Source: Turritopsis dohrnii (lineage: Eukaryota; Cnidaria; Hydrozoa; Anthoathecata; Oceaniidae). Taken from it: a stretch of DNA of 64,000 nucleotides. The notes under the pieces were generated by a model. The model was not told the origin of the DNA. It made no database searches and was given only the letters and a program-made list of their open reading frames with translations. The DNA lies in the NCBI GenBank assembly GCA_027922465.2, contig BQMF02000160.1, forward strand, positions 1-64,000, read 5' to 3'. The position numbers and the translations under genes are program-made. Position 1 is the first letter of the stretch; the number at the start of each line of letters is the position of its first letter. This document shows, one piece after another, positions 41,680-53,300 of this stretch.

Positions 41680-42428
41680 AAATCAGCACACTTCTTTTTA
41701 ATTTGAGTGAAAGTTTTAAGCAAAACAAATTTATTTTCACTCTTTTGACGTTAGGGAAACTACCATCCTCTAATAACGGCAGGATCATTACAACTAGCGG
41801 CCTGGAAGGTTTCAGGAATAGCTTGGAAAACGAAGGAATTTCAAGCCTTGCTGCCAAACTTATCTCTGAATCACGGAGATCAAGTTCCATTGCAAATTAC
41901 GAGTCGGCCTAGAGTAAGTGGTCTAGCTGGTGCTGTAGGAAAAAGGCTGATCAATTTCGAGCACCTGTAACTGATATTCTGAATTACCTGGCAGAAATTT
42001 TTCAGGAAGGCCTACAATATAGGACATTAAATAATCATCGATCTGCAATTTTGGCTTATCATGAATTTGTTGATGGTGTCCCAGTAGGTAAACATCCGAA
42101 AGTATGTGCCTTGTTGGCAGGAGTTTTCAATCAACGACCCCCACAACCGCGCTACACTTTTGTATGGGACGTTGACATTGACGTTGACAGCAATACAACA
42201 TCTTAATATTAACTTTATGGTTAAAAGTAAAGACTTTTATAAATTTTACTTTAACAAGTTACATAAAAGCTGGAGAAGGGGAAAAGCTCCCCCTAGTAGG
42301 GAGCTTAAGAAATCGAGGACGGCAATGTCTAAGACGGCGGTTGTATCAGACGGCGAAGTCGACGTTGACGTTTTCTTCAGAACGTTAAGAAAGTAGATGG
42401 CGATCGCAATTAAAATTTGTAAACAAAT

Positions 42429-43529
42429 ATGGCTTCCTTGCGGGAAGTCAGAAATGTGCTACTGCTTTCACATTCTGAAAAAAGCATTGATGAAATAGAA
42501 TTTTTACTTCTGTATCAGTCAAATATTTCAAGAAATCCAGATTTTCCATACTGGCAATATACTCCTTTCCAGTTAGATGCTTTGAACGAGTCTGAATGTT
42601 TGGCTCAGTTCCGTTTTTACAAGCATGACATATATGCTTTGGCTGATTTGCTGCGTATTCCAGACCCTGTCATTTGTTATAATGGCACAAAAGTACCAAA
42701 AATCGAAGCTCTTTGCATACTTCTCCGAAGATTGGCTTACCCCTGCCGATTCGGAGACATAATTCATCTATTTGGTAGATCTGTACCCGAATTAAGCATG
42801 ATTTCAAACTATATTTTGAATTAGATTTATGACCAATTTAACAGCAAATTGCACAGTTTTAACCAAGCTTGGTTACAGCCTGCCAATCTTAGAAAGTATG
42901 CTGATGCAGTGCATGAAAAAGGAGCCTCTCTAAATTTTTGCTGGGGATTTATAGATGGAACCGTGCGTCCAATATGTCGACCAATTTCCAATCAAAGAAC
43001 GGTTTATAATGGTCACAAGAGAGTCCACTCTATTAAGTTCCAGAGTTTAGTTGCACCGAATGGCTTAATTGCAAATTTATATGGACCAATGGAAGGTAGA
43101 CGCCATGACTGTGCTTTATTGAACGCATCTGGCTTACTGCAGAATTTACAGCAACATTCCGTATGTCCCAATGGTCAAATTCTCTGCATTTATGGTGATC
43201 CAGCTTACCCCATTCGGCCACAGTTAATGGCGCCTTTCAAAGGAGCCCGTATTACAGCTGTTTAAAAGTCATTCAATGAAGCCATGAGTAAAGTTAGAAT
43301 AGCAGTGGAATGGATATTTGGGGACATATCTAATTACTTTGCTTTTATGGACTTCAAAAAAAATTTGAAAATAGGTCTCAGTCCAATTGGGAAAATGTAT
43401 GTTGTGTGTGCTTTATTGCACAATGCCCGAGCATGTTTGTACAAGAACACAACATCATTATATTTCGGTGTTGACCAACACTTGAAGAATATTTTTCATG
43501 AACACAATTTTGTAACAAATATTTATTAA
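42429..43529 (+). pseudogene. Harbinger transposase (DDE nuclease) with two in-frame stops
   Basis: One continuous frame of 367 codons broken only by TAG at codon 132 (42822) and TAA at codon 279 (43263). The catalytic triad is visible: Asp in CWGFIDGTVRP, Asp in YGDPAYPIRPQL and Glu in VEWIFGDI. Other family blocks are YNGHKRVHSIKFQS and GRRHDCALL. The start MASLREVRNVLLL follows the left terminal repeat by 120 bp. With only two nonsense changes and no frameshift, the copy lost activity recently or is maintained in trans elsewhere. The enzyme excises and reinserts the element together with its MYB-like partner. Confidence 0.9.
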
Positions 43530-43683
43530 TAGGGCTCAGTTGACATAGTATAATGCTTCTTCTTAAAAAAAGAGTCAAATATGTTTCAAAATTGCCAAGA
43601 AACTGCTATCAAAACAAAATTCATAAACATAAGAAAATACAACATAAACACAACAAGCAAGAAATGGGGCTTTTTCATTAGAT

Positions 43684-44708
43684 TTACTTCTTTGCAAATT
43701 TCTCTAAAAGTCCATAGAGTATTTGTGTTTGGGCTTGGTGACTCTGCATAAATGTTTGTGTCATTTGCTGCATTTGGGTCATCGAGTTACTCATTAATGT
43801 GATTAAATTATTTTGTTGGTCAAGAGATGCTTCCCTGTTGCTTTTTTCATTTTCAAATTCTTGCTTTCTTAGCTCTAATTCTTTTTCACGGTTCTCAGAT
43901 TCTAAAGTCATTCGTTCCTTTAAAAATGCAAGGGTATCACTCCCTGTGTTCCTTGACTTCTTAGGTTTTGGAGAGATAAATTCTCCCTCGTCACTACTGT
44001 TAAGTCTTTTTTGAGTCTCTTTAAAGGTTTCAAGAGCTTGCAAGCGCATATGCTCACCCACTTCTTTGTCATCTTTCTTTTTCTTTTCATTCTGTGAACT
44101 TTCATTAACTAAGAACTCAAATGTTCGTTCAATAATTTCTTCCAACAAAGTATCTAGTTCAGATAATTCAACATCAATGCCACTGGCTTTCAATTCATCG
44201 TTCCTCTGTCTTTTATATTTTTGTTCCAACAGCTTAAATCTTTCTCTAACAGCTCGTGCCGACACAGTAAAACCTGGTATAAGGTTCAAATTATTGCTTA
44301 TTTCACACCATGCTTGACCTCGCTCTCTTGTTTTTTCTTTAAACTTGTATGGTTCTACAACAAGCATCTCCCTTCCAAGCAATATATCTTTCTCCTCACT
44401 CCAAGTCATTGGGCTAGAAAAAAGAATTTGTACAAATTGAAATTTCAACCCATAAGATGGAAACTCACCAATAAAGTAATTACAAGATGAAAATTATTTT
44501 AACTGATGGACAATCCTCATCATTTCAGGCAGGGTAAACACTCTTTTTTCATTTTTGGTAAAAGCCAAAATGTTGCCAATTTACAAGTTAAAAGGTTTCT
44601 CCACAGCCACTGGCAAATCATAGTGTATTTTGTATATTCTTTTATTGTTTAAAACAGTTCTACTTACCCACGTTTTACATCAGAGACTTCCCCAGTTTGT
44701 TCAGCCAT
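43684..44708 (-). CDS. Harbinger MYB/SANT-like DNA-binding protein, two exons
   Basis: Exon 2 (43684-44413) begins at an AG acceptor and reads PMTWSEEKDILLGREM, RGQAWCEISNNLNLIPGFTV, SARAVRERFKLLEQKYKRQR: a SANT/trihelix domain with spaced Trp and hydrophobic residues. It ends in a long coiled coil (residues about 175-250, Glu/Arg-rich then Gln/Met-rich). Exon 1 (44668-44708) reads MAEQTGEVSDVKR and ends in GTAAGT; the 254-bp intron is GT-AG and keeps frame. In active Harbingers this protein brings the nuclease to the nucleus and to the terminal repeats. No damage is visible, unlike the partner transposase. Confidence 0.85.
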
Positions 44709-45259
44709 GTTGAAGTTATGATAACAACGCGAAATCTTGAAAATCACGTCTTCGGCACAACGTGAGTGGGTTTTCCTCAGAGACACGCATGCGCATTTCA
44801 ACAAAATTTTGAAATTCACCGTCTCAGTGATCGCCGTCCTCAATTTCTTAAGTTCGGTAGTGTCACTTATCAAGCATATCCGAGCGACAAGCGGCTTTGC
44901 GTAGTAGAGACCTTGAATGAATACATTAGTCGTTCTTCTAGTTGGCGAGTTGGTGAAAGTGACTCTCAACTTCTGTTAGGTGTCCTTAAACCACATAAGC
45001 CCGTGACATCCTCTACAATATCAGGGTGGTTGAAAAAAGTCCTTGCCAGAGCTGGAATTGTATAAGTACATTTAAGGCACATTCCACTCGCTCAGCATCC
45101 ACTTCGAAAGCAAGTTTAAGTGGGGTACCTATGACAGAGATTCTTAAACGGGGGCATGGTCCAGCGAAAGTACTTGGCAGAAGTTTTACAACAAAGAAAT
45201 TGTCCAAGAGGGTAAAATATTTCAGGAAATGGTGTACAAAAACAGTGCCCCGCGCTTTG

Positions 45260-45348
45260 AACCGAAGAAGTGAGGACTGGGCTCTATTCTGTTGAGCGAG
45301 TCAAACTTGGGAAACCCAGTGTTAGATCGACGGAGATTTTATGAAATA
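45260..45348. repeat. DIRS right inverted terminal repeat
   Basis: GAAGTGAGGACTGGGCTCTA through GATCGACGGAG is the reverse complement of 33209-33303. It follows the recombinase stop directly. Confidence 0.9.
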
Positions 45349-45800
45349 AAATTGAAGAATTACATAAGGGCGCGTAGCGCCCGCAATGTAGTTCCGATTT
45401 TATGAATAAAATCGGAGGAAGATCTAACACTGCCCTCCCACCCACGACCTTTAGTGGTATAATTGCCATAACCATGTTTCAATTAACACTAATCTTGATT
45501 TATTTAGGATTCCGCAACCGCAGACGCTGAACATTATTTGTTTACAAGAAATATATAACTTAGTGCGGCATATAAATTGTGTTGTATCTTTTTCTCTCTC
45601 CCCTGCATTACGTAGGAACGGCAATGACGTTCGGACTGGAGCTCTATGTTCTGTTTCACGAGTCAAAGTTGGGAAACCCAGTGTTAGATCTTCCTCCGAT
45701 TTTATGAATAAAAGCGCCCTTATGTAATTCTTCAACTTTAAATGAATGAACGAGAAGAAAATTTGCCTAAGGAGCCATGGGTTTACACACTTAAATGAAT
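45349..45800. repeat. Complex DIRS terminal region with nested inverted repeats
   Basis: GAAGAATTACATAAGGGCGC and TAAAATCGGAGGAAGATCTA (45350-45430) are inverted relative to 45690-45745. A second copy of the terminal repeat in the same orientation as 45260-45348 occupies 45629-45690, and GAAGAAAATTTGCCTAAGGA (45750 on) repeats the left flank at 33174. This may be the internal complementary region of the DIRS or the remnant of a second copy. Confidence 0.65.
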
Positions 45801-45861
45801 AATCACCAAACAACTGTACAAAACGACCATGGCATCTTCCGAATTGGACCCAGTTCAACAT

Positions 45862-48492
45862 GGATTTGCTAGAAGACGTTGTTGCAGGCTTTTAATAGCA
45901 ATAATGATGGGAATTATTATGAAATTTTAAATTTACCTAATACATCTGTTGAAGACTAACTTCAAAATCTAGGAAAGGTAATTTTTTGCGAAGCTGAGAG
46001 CTATGTCTCTTCTGTTGTTTCTGCAAAATGAAAACATTGTGGCTGCTGCTTTAAAAGCAAGTGTTTTTTGTAATATAATCATTAACATGGATTATTAACA
46101 CCATAATTCTTTGTCCATAAATATGATGACAGTTAATTATTAGCTCAGTTATATATAAGTTTGTTTGTGTCAACTGAACCGAAACCGAAATTATTGATTT
46201 ATGTAAACATATTTTTGCTATCAGTTTCTGGTAACCAAAAATACATACAGTAAATGTTGTGAAATTAAGTTTAAATAAAATATTAAATAATAAAATAATA
46301 ATTTAATCTACTTCGTTGTTGTATATAGTGTTATTATATTACTATTAATATACTATTTTTATGGAAAAGTTTTGCGTGTGATGTTTTGAGCCCAAGTATC
46401 TGGTAACTATTTGCACGGTTCAGCATCATTATTCTTGTTAGGGTTAGGGTTAACATGACTCTCTGGTTTTGAAAAAGATTCTGTGTCCAAAATGATATGA
46501 ACAATAATGACAGAGCTGAAGAAGTTGTTTAACAAGCCCATTGTTAGTACATCATATTTCATAAATTATATAAAGTTTTTAAGATATGTCTTTCATTTTT
46601 AAAATCTTGCATTCACTTTATGCAATGCATATTTATGATGTAATAAGATAGTATATAATAGCCAAAACTTCTTTTACGATAGGGAGTAAGTGCTTTCACT
46701 AATACTATATACTAATAATATATCTTTCTAAGTCACTATAGAGAGTAAGGTCTTTCACTCTGAGTGAGTGATAGGAGAATGAAGTTATAGTATATTCAGA
46801 GTTTATACACATCAACAAAATTAATAAATCTTATTACATAAATTATGTGTTGTATGATTTGATGATTTTTAATCAAAATATTCAAGAAAACAGAATTTCC
46901 TAAAACTAAGACTGGAACAACTTTGAGAGTTCGATCATCCCTTAAAGTATCATTTTGGATGCAGGAACTCTTCAGAGGCGGATCGAGCATTTTGGGACAC
47001 CTAGTCAAAAAATATCGGAACATTCATGTTACCCGATTGATAACCGGATTTCCCGAAAAATGTCGTAGCGCTTCTCGACAAAGTTTGTTGCCTAAACCTT
47101 ACAATTCTTGTTGGGCTGTTGGCATTAGACATTTATGAGACTTTTCACTGGGTATTAAGGTGATCAGAAAAAAGAAGTCATTTTTTTATTATTCTGATGT
47201 CCATGCAAAACAGAATATTTATTCACTTTGCCTACTGACTTAACTACATTGAAAACACCATGATGTTTGTTACATACACATCAATCACTCATAGTCACTG
47301 TTTCTGCCAATATCAGGCTTCATCAGCATGCCTAGGTTCGCATATGGAACCAGACATGGACAGCAACATAGCACATTGATTTACACATTTAGGCAAAAAG
47401 AAATAACATGTCTAAAGCGAATTAAACAAAGTTAAAAAAAATTATATACATGTGTTAAAACTAAAATGATATACCCTTCATATTATATACAACATTTAAG
47501 GAAGTCATTTGATAAATGAGCTTTTATGAAAGCTAACACTTTATGGAAAACCTCCACACATCCATCGCACACATCCTACCATGCATTTGATAAAAACATT
47601 AACATAGTGTTGAAATTCAAATAAAAATGAGTAATGAATAACTTCGTATCCATAGATACAAAAGAAAATAAGAAAAGCTAAAATTAAAGAAACACAAGTA
47701 ATCTTTTTTTCTGGTGATTAATTCAAATAAATTTCATCTTCCTTATCAAGTTTATCAGAACATAAATAAAAAAAGTCCATCTTTTGGCAGAAAACCTGTC
47801 AAAGATCTTAGATATTATACCCAAAAAATCCTTAGCGAATAGATATACATGAATGACAAGCCATTTGACTTGTCAGCTGACTTAGTATTGTGTAAAGCTG
47901 TCTTTGATTAAAATCCTTTCACACGTATGTGAATACACAAGATCTTACAAGTAACATTCCAAGGATTCTCAGAGCCATTTTGATACCATCAAACCCAGTA
48001 TATTTTAAAATATAACACTCCCTGCAGGAGGTAGAGCATATAGCCAAACAATGACTGGCCCCTAGCAGAATCAAGACGTCCACATAGAAAAATGGTATAT
48101 GAGTATAAACAGTTTCGCTTTTCGGTGATATTCTTACTTACTTTGTTGAACCAATTTGTCTTTCTTTGCTTCTTGACTAAGAAGTGTGATAAATGAAAGA
48201 AGCGTATTGATGAAAAGATTTTTTACCATCTACTGATGCCTTTTCATGATTTTTATTCTAAGAACAGGCACTTGAGCTGGGCCTTGACAGCTTGAAAAAG
48301 TAGATTCTTATTTTTAAGTGTCATGTTAGGAAATTTATCAGCAAAGAGAACACAAGGTAAACAAAATCACTTAAAAGCCACTTAAAATTGTTTAGCCAAT
48401 CAATGCAAAAACTACGACCATGAATGGTAAATGAATGTTACCATTAGACAAGGCATCACTTCTAGGATTTATGACTTGATTGAATAGAAATT
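45862..48492. other. Anonymous A+T-rich DNA
   Basis: No gene recognised. TTAGGGTTAGGGTTA at about 46438 is a short telomere-like motif. At 47150-47220 the minus strand has AATAAATATTCTG and AATAATAAAAAAATG, possible polyadenylation signals for a minus-strand transcript. An open plus-strand segment preceded by a possible acceptor (46960-47138) has no known motif. Confidence 0.45.
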
Positions 48493-49019
48493 TTAACTTA
48501 TCGGTGCCACATTCTGGGTAAATGGTACTGATTGGCCTACAGATGACTGGTGACAACCCAAGAATTGCCATAAAGCTTGACCAAGTCTTGTCATTAGTAA
48601 AACTTGAGCCTCTTCTTTAATTAAATCTTCTGCAAGTTTACATGAGTCTAATGCAGAATGTGAAACCAATAAACCCATCAGATTTTTATAATTATAGAAG
48701 AAATTATCTTTCCCTTTTTGAAATGCCTGTATTATTATGCAAGGGTGCTTAACATAATAGGAACTGTTAAGAAATAATTCTAATGTCAAAATTCTTAATG
48801 AGTAAACCAAAGAATTATTACCTACCAAAGCAAGGGATACAGAACTAAACAAGCAGTTACCTGTCCGCTGTGATCAAATTATCATAATAAAAATAAAGCT
48901 ATATCCTTTTATTTACTTGCACACGTCTTACGTACCATATTGAGTAAAACATTAATCTGATCAGTCATACTTGATGTACCAAACACATTATCAACAATGT
49001 CTTTCACATTATGAGAAAA
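48493..49019 (-). other. Exon-like minus-strand segments of a possible host gene
   Basis: Two segments look like exons. 48936-49019 is an 84-bp phase-0 stretch (FSHNVKDIVDNVFGTSSMTD, then QINVLLNM) between an AG and a GTACGT donor. 48493-48770 follows TTTCTTAACAG and reads YYVKHPCIIIQAFQKGKDNF, NYKNLMGLLVSHSALDSCKL and EEAQVLLMTRLGQALWQFLG before a stop. The residue composition is protein-like and helical, but their phases do not join directly, and I do not recognise the protein. Confidence 0.3.
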
Positions 49020-50214
49020 CTCCGTGACGAAAAAATAAATCATAGAATCGCAACTCAAAAACATCCCAGGCGTCGCTCGCCACCCATGTTCAGTATGCGT
49101 TGTGTCGCAGAATTTAACTCGTGTAAAAGTTTCTTTTCAGGCATTAATTTTTTTATTTCATTTCTTACATTCAGAAGATTTAAAACAGAAACAAATAGCA
49201 ACATGGCTCAGAATATATATTTATACGCAGAAGAGAAGTAACTTTAATGTAAAAAAAATGGCAATATATAACACAGAACTGTTTACCCAGACATACAAAA
49301 CCAAACATTACAAAATGTTAATTCAAAACAAATTGATACCTTCCAACTTTTTCCTTTGTTTCAAAGTTACTACTGGACTGCAGCCATTAATGAATTTTTG
49401 AAATGATATGCAGTCTGTTCTTCCCAAAACCATCAACGTCATGATTAAAACCATGAGTTTCATTTCTTTATGCTTTTTTTATTATTACCTAAAAAATTAA
49501 TACTTGAATTGTAATACCGAAAACCTAATCATGCTATAACAAATTCAAGTACACATTTATCCTAAAGATAACAATTAAAAACAAAATTTAGTCTATAAAG
49601 TCAACCGATACTGTGAGTCAATACGGGTTCACTCAACACTGGAGCTGAACAGAATAAAGACTTTTACCTGGCATACACAACCAAACATCAAATTAATAAA
49701 AATAATTGAAACAACAAAATTCCCTACTTTGACCAAAACCATAATTGAATACCCAGAAGATATTAAAAGCAACAAATAAAAACATAATGCTAAACTTATA
49801 TACCTAGCAAGTATGTATGTAGCAATTAACATAACACAAAATGAATGCCGTAAACAAATATGAACTGAAGAAAAATATACCCCAGCAATGCTTCTTTTTT
49901 GTAGAACAATCGCAATGAAATACATAATCCATTCTTCTCTTAAATAACCTTCTCAACATACCATGTGTTTCATTTATACATTTATAAATTTCGTTTATAA
50001 ATAGCTACACTTTTTCTTTTCTGACCTAAAAGAAAAAGATTTCAGTAAAGAACAGCTATATACAATACTTACTACTACTGCAACCATATTTAAGCAAACC
50101 AAAACAAAAGGCATAAATGGCTGGCAGAAAGGCATGCAGACAAAGCATCAAACATCGTCAATAGATACAATTTGACAGCATAACACGTTCCCTACTTCCA
50201 CAGCCATGAGAAAG
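49020..50214. other. Anonymous A+T-rich DNA
   Basis: No gene recognised; short open frames only. The last five bases, GAAAG (50210-50214), are the target duplication of the LTR element that follows. Confidence 0.5.
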
Positions 50215-50300
50215 TGAAGGGATGTCGTCCCATTTGTTATAGTATATTATATTCTTTCCTTTCTCATTTAGATTATGTTCATTGTAAAACATATATTAGT

Positions 50301-53300
50301 GGGTCTTGGTCACCAATTTGTCCCGAAAAAAATGAAATTTTTTTTCCAAAAAAAGGTCAATACTTTTAATATTCTTTTGTGTCAAAATGATCCCGTACCT
50401 ATGGACTGTAAAACCCTAAGTTTGCCGGGCAGCGGCTAAAAGAGAAAAAAAGTTATTGCCTATGACATAAGCGGACCCTTTAATTTTTTTAAACCGTACG
50501 TAACATCAGTTTTTTCCCTGTGAACTCATTGAAATTTTGATAGGAAACATATTTTTGCTACAGACCATTACCAAAACATATATGACATGATACAAAACAA
50601 CAAAACTTATGAATATATTGCTAAATCAGAAGATATTCTTGAAAAAAATCAAAAAATTGCTTGGAAATTCTAAATTCTAAAGTTTTGCAAATAAATTTTT
50701 AATGCTTTATCATGAAATGAAATTGGGTAAAGGCCTGAAAATAGTATAAAGAGGTCCTTAAGATAGTGAAACAACAAAAAAAACTCATACAGAATATCTA
50801 TGCTCTACTCAAATAGATCCAAAATTCCGTAGCTGTATAGACCAAACATAACCGTACGTAACGTTTTTTGGTAAAACATAGAAAGAGCAGTTTTAAATGA
50901 AAAAATGACCTGCTAAAGTATTTTCTAAACATCCTAGATAAAAATAACTCCAGAAACTAACCCCAAAAATACATTTAAGGTATCAGCACCTTTTCTGTGT
51001 TACGTACGGTTAATAAAACCCTAACGCTGAAGAGAAATCTTGGATTTCAAGTTGAAAAAGGAAATAGTTGATAAAATGATATAATTGTATGTCAATTATA
51101 TCATTTTATATTATATAAATTGAAATCAATTAGATTCAATTGTGTAAATATTGCATAGCCCAAACAGCTGTGTTTTTGTGACTTGTATCGTCAGAAAGCG
51201 AACCAATGCAAGATACTCTCCCTTCTGACTGGTATAATACAACAGTGTTTATTGAAACCTGCTTATCGTGATAATAAGCACTTTTTTCTTGGCGGCACTG
51301 AAATATTTTGGCATTTTCTGACCAATCCATTCTGATCATAGCGGCCTTATTTTCATCATTTTCAACAATTTTTCTTATGTTCTTAATGCGTCGAAATTGT
51401 TTCTTCTAACCTTTTGAGTTGATCATTATTGAAGTCGAGCAACTTATCTAATGTGATTTGAGGCATTTTCAATGCCTCAACTTTAAGTTCAGGATTTAAA
51501 CAAGTTTTACACAAACTGGTTCCCCAATCCTCAGGCTTTGACTTCCTGATATTAGGCGGAACATAGCGGGTAAAGCTTCTAAGAGAACATTCAATCAAAG
51601 TTTCCATCATGAATCGTTCATGCAAAATCTCAAGAGTGTCCCTGCGAAAGCGAATCTCATCATTTTTCTTGTCAGGGCACTCAAAAGAGTTTTGATTGTC
51701 CAGCATGAACTTCTTCTCCAAAACCTCGAAGGGGTTCTTCATCATCTTGAAACAAACGTTCTTCCCTAACCCTAATGTTTGAGTCTCTCAAACGCTTTTT
51801 GACTGGAGTGTAGCCTGGTGTTGAAGCCATTCTTTTAATAGTTTTTCGCTTTGAATTCGGTGACATACTTTTGAGTATGAATGAAATATCTTCCGTACTT
51901 TTGTTGCTCGTGCTGCTAGTGTTAACACCAGTAAGATAGTTGGCGTTTGAGTCATCTATTTTCATTGACAAGACCAGACATCTTCACTTGAAGTGCCTAA
52001 AAAAATTGAAATACTGTTTTAAATGTTGTAAAAGACAAATCATTATAACAAACAACAATAAACAATACAAATAATTAAACCCGCAATTATGTGGAAAGGA
52101 GAGGATGAGGAAGGAGGTTCATATTACCTTGAATATTTAATAAATAAATGTATATACTTACAGAAAGTTTTTCTTTTGTTTCCCTTTGGTTTTTTCTTCT
52201 TGTTGCCTGTCCTCGATTAGTTCGACATAACTTTGCGCGTTTCCTTCCACGGTCAGGATGAAGTTTGCATGATTCATCCTTGCATTTTCGCCCTAATGGA
52301 CACTTTCAAGTTTTGCTCTGATTGCAGCCACTCTCTTTCTAGTCTCCTCTTTAACTTTCTCATGATCATAATCTTTCTTATTCTTCTGCCTTTCTCTGTA
52401 TTCTCTGACCCTCTGAGCTGATGTCTTTGGTTCTGGGTTGAAAGGTGAGAGCTGAGGAATTCTAATTTCTCTAACTCTATTTCTTGTTTTCATTATACTA
52501 ACAGCTATTAAACAAAAAAGAGAAGTTCTAAATACCTACTAATGACTTTAATCTCTTAATAGAATAAGTTTCAAGTAATATAGACTGGTACCGACAAAAG
52601 ACTACTTCTCAAACTCCATATTCTAATTTGCGCGTTACGTACAGTTTAGGGGAAAACCGTACGTAACACTTAATCCATGGTTCAAGATCAGCACCTATAT
52701 ATATATTAAATGCTGATGCCTTCCAAAATTGTCTATCAATACAAGGTTTCAGAAAATAGAAATGAATTTGCTGACAAAATCTTGTGTTGGTCAGCATTGT
52801 CAATGTTACGTACGGTTTTTCATCGTCAATTTCCAATTCCGAGCCTTAATTCGATAATAAAACAATCAAAAATATATTTCTCCCCCCAAAAAATGATCAA
52901 ATCATAAACACCTGGAGTCAAAAGAATTGAAATTTCAGAAAGTAATGAAATACACCCTTGGTCTGAAATAATATAGGCCTACAAAGGTGGGCGTTACGTA
53001 CGGCATGTTTTTTCGACCGTCGTCGTTTTTCCCATCCATCGGCCAAAATTAAAAATAATTAAAAAATAAATGTTTGCCATTTAATTACAAGCATCTTTAC
53101 AAATCCATGCCAAAAAGATAGCAAATTACACCTTCAGTCATGAAAATATCAGTCATTGAACTTTTATCCCTATGAAAACCGGTGTTACGTACGGTCAATT
53201 TTAGCATTTTCTTGTTAATTTTTAAAAAAATCAAATTTTTCCAACAACATTCAATTATTGCCCCTAATACTCTACCTGAATGAGAAAGTTTTTACATGAA

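Larger units (their letters stand above)
36503..41690 (-). mobile_element. APE-type LINE (CR1/L2-like) inserted in the DIRS element
   Basis: Minus-strand element with a PHD-endonuclease ORF (39898-41679), an RT region (37850-39391), a 3' UTR rich in purine triplets (37320-37380), and a (TAA)n tract at 36503-36535 that I read as its 3' tail. It is interrupted by a second truncated retroposon at 39392-39895. Position explains the abrupt end of the DIRS RNase H frame at 36508 and the start of recombinase sequence after 41690. Target duplications were not resolved. Confidence 0.75.
42309..44847. mobile_element. PIF/Harbinger DNA transposon, structurally complete
   Basis: A 2539-bp element with terminal inverted repeats: GAAATCGAGGACGGCAATGT at the left and the reverse complement of 44810-44847 at the right, about 25 of 29 positions matching. 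TTAA stands on both sides (42305-42308 and 44848-44851), which includes the 3-bp TWA duplication usual for the family. Inside are a nuclease gene (plus) and a two-exon MYB-like gene (minus) in convergent orientation, the standard two-gene arrangement. Confidence 0.9.
41703..45273 (+). pseudogene. DIRS tyrosine recombinase, split by Harbinger
   Basis: Left part 41703-42308: SGLEGFRNSLENEGISSLAA, RRSSSIANYESA then a stop, SKWSSWC, DILNYLAEIFQEGLQYRTLN, PQPRYTFVWDV, then FYFNKLHKSWRRGKAPP. Right part 44852-45273: YQAYPSDKRLCVVETLNEYI, KPHKPVTSSTISGWLKKVLA, the catalytic HSTR in FKAHSTRSASTSKASLSG, and a C-terminal TWQKFYNK with the nucleophile Tyr, in shifted frames. The region expected to carry the first catalytic Arg is missing between VWDV and FYFNK. 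Stops at 41910, 45062 and elsewhere show decay before or after the Harbinger insertion. This family resolves circular or inverted-repeat DNA into the genome without a DDE integrase. Confidence 0.8.
33209..45350 (+). mobile_element. DIRS-type (tyrosine recombinase) retrotransposon carrying two nested insertions
   Basis: Inverted terminal repeats (33209-33303 and 45260-45348) bracket, all on the plus strand, a basic gag-like ORF, an RT-RNase H gene and a tyrosine-recombinase gene, the defining gene content of DIRS elements. The RT-RNase H to recombinase interval is occupied by a LINE on the other strand (about 36503-41690), and the recombinase is split by a Harbinger transposon (42309-44847). 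Removing both gives about 4.4 kb. No aspartic protease, DDE integrase or LTR is present. Outer boundaries are approximate because related terminal sequence continues to about 45800. Confidence 0.85.

Noticed and set aside
45451..45861. 136-aa minus-strand frame
   Set aside because: It crosses the DIRS terminal inverted repeats and has no motif.
46437..46453. Telomere-like TTAGGGTTAGGGTTA
   Set aside because: Only two to three units; too short to call an interstitial telomere.
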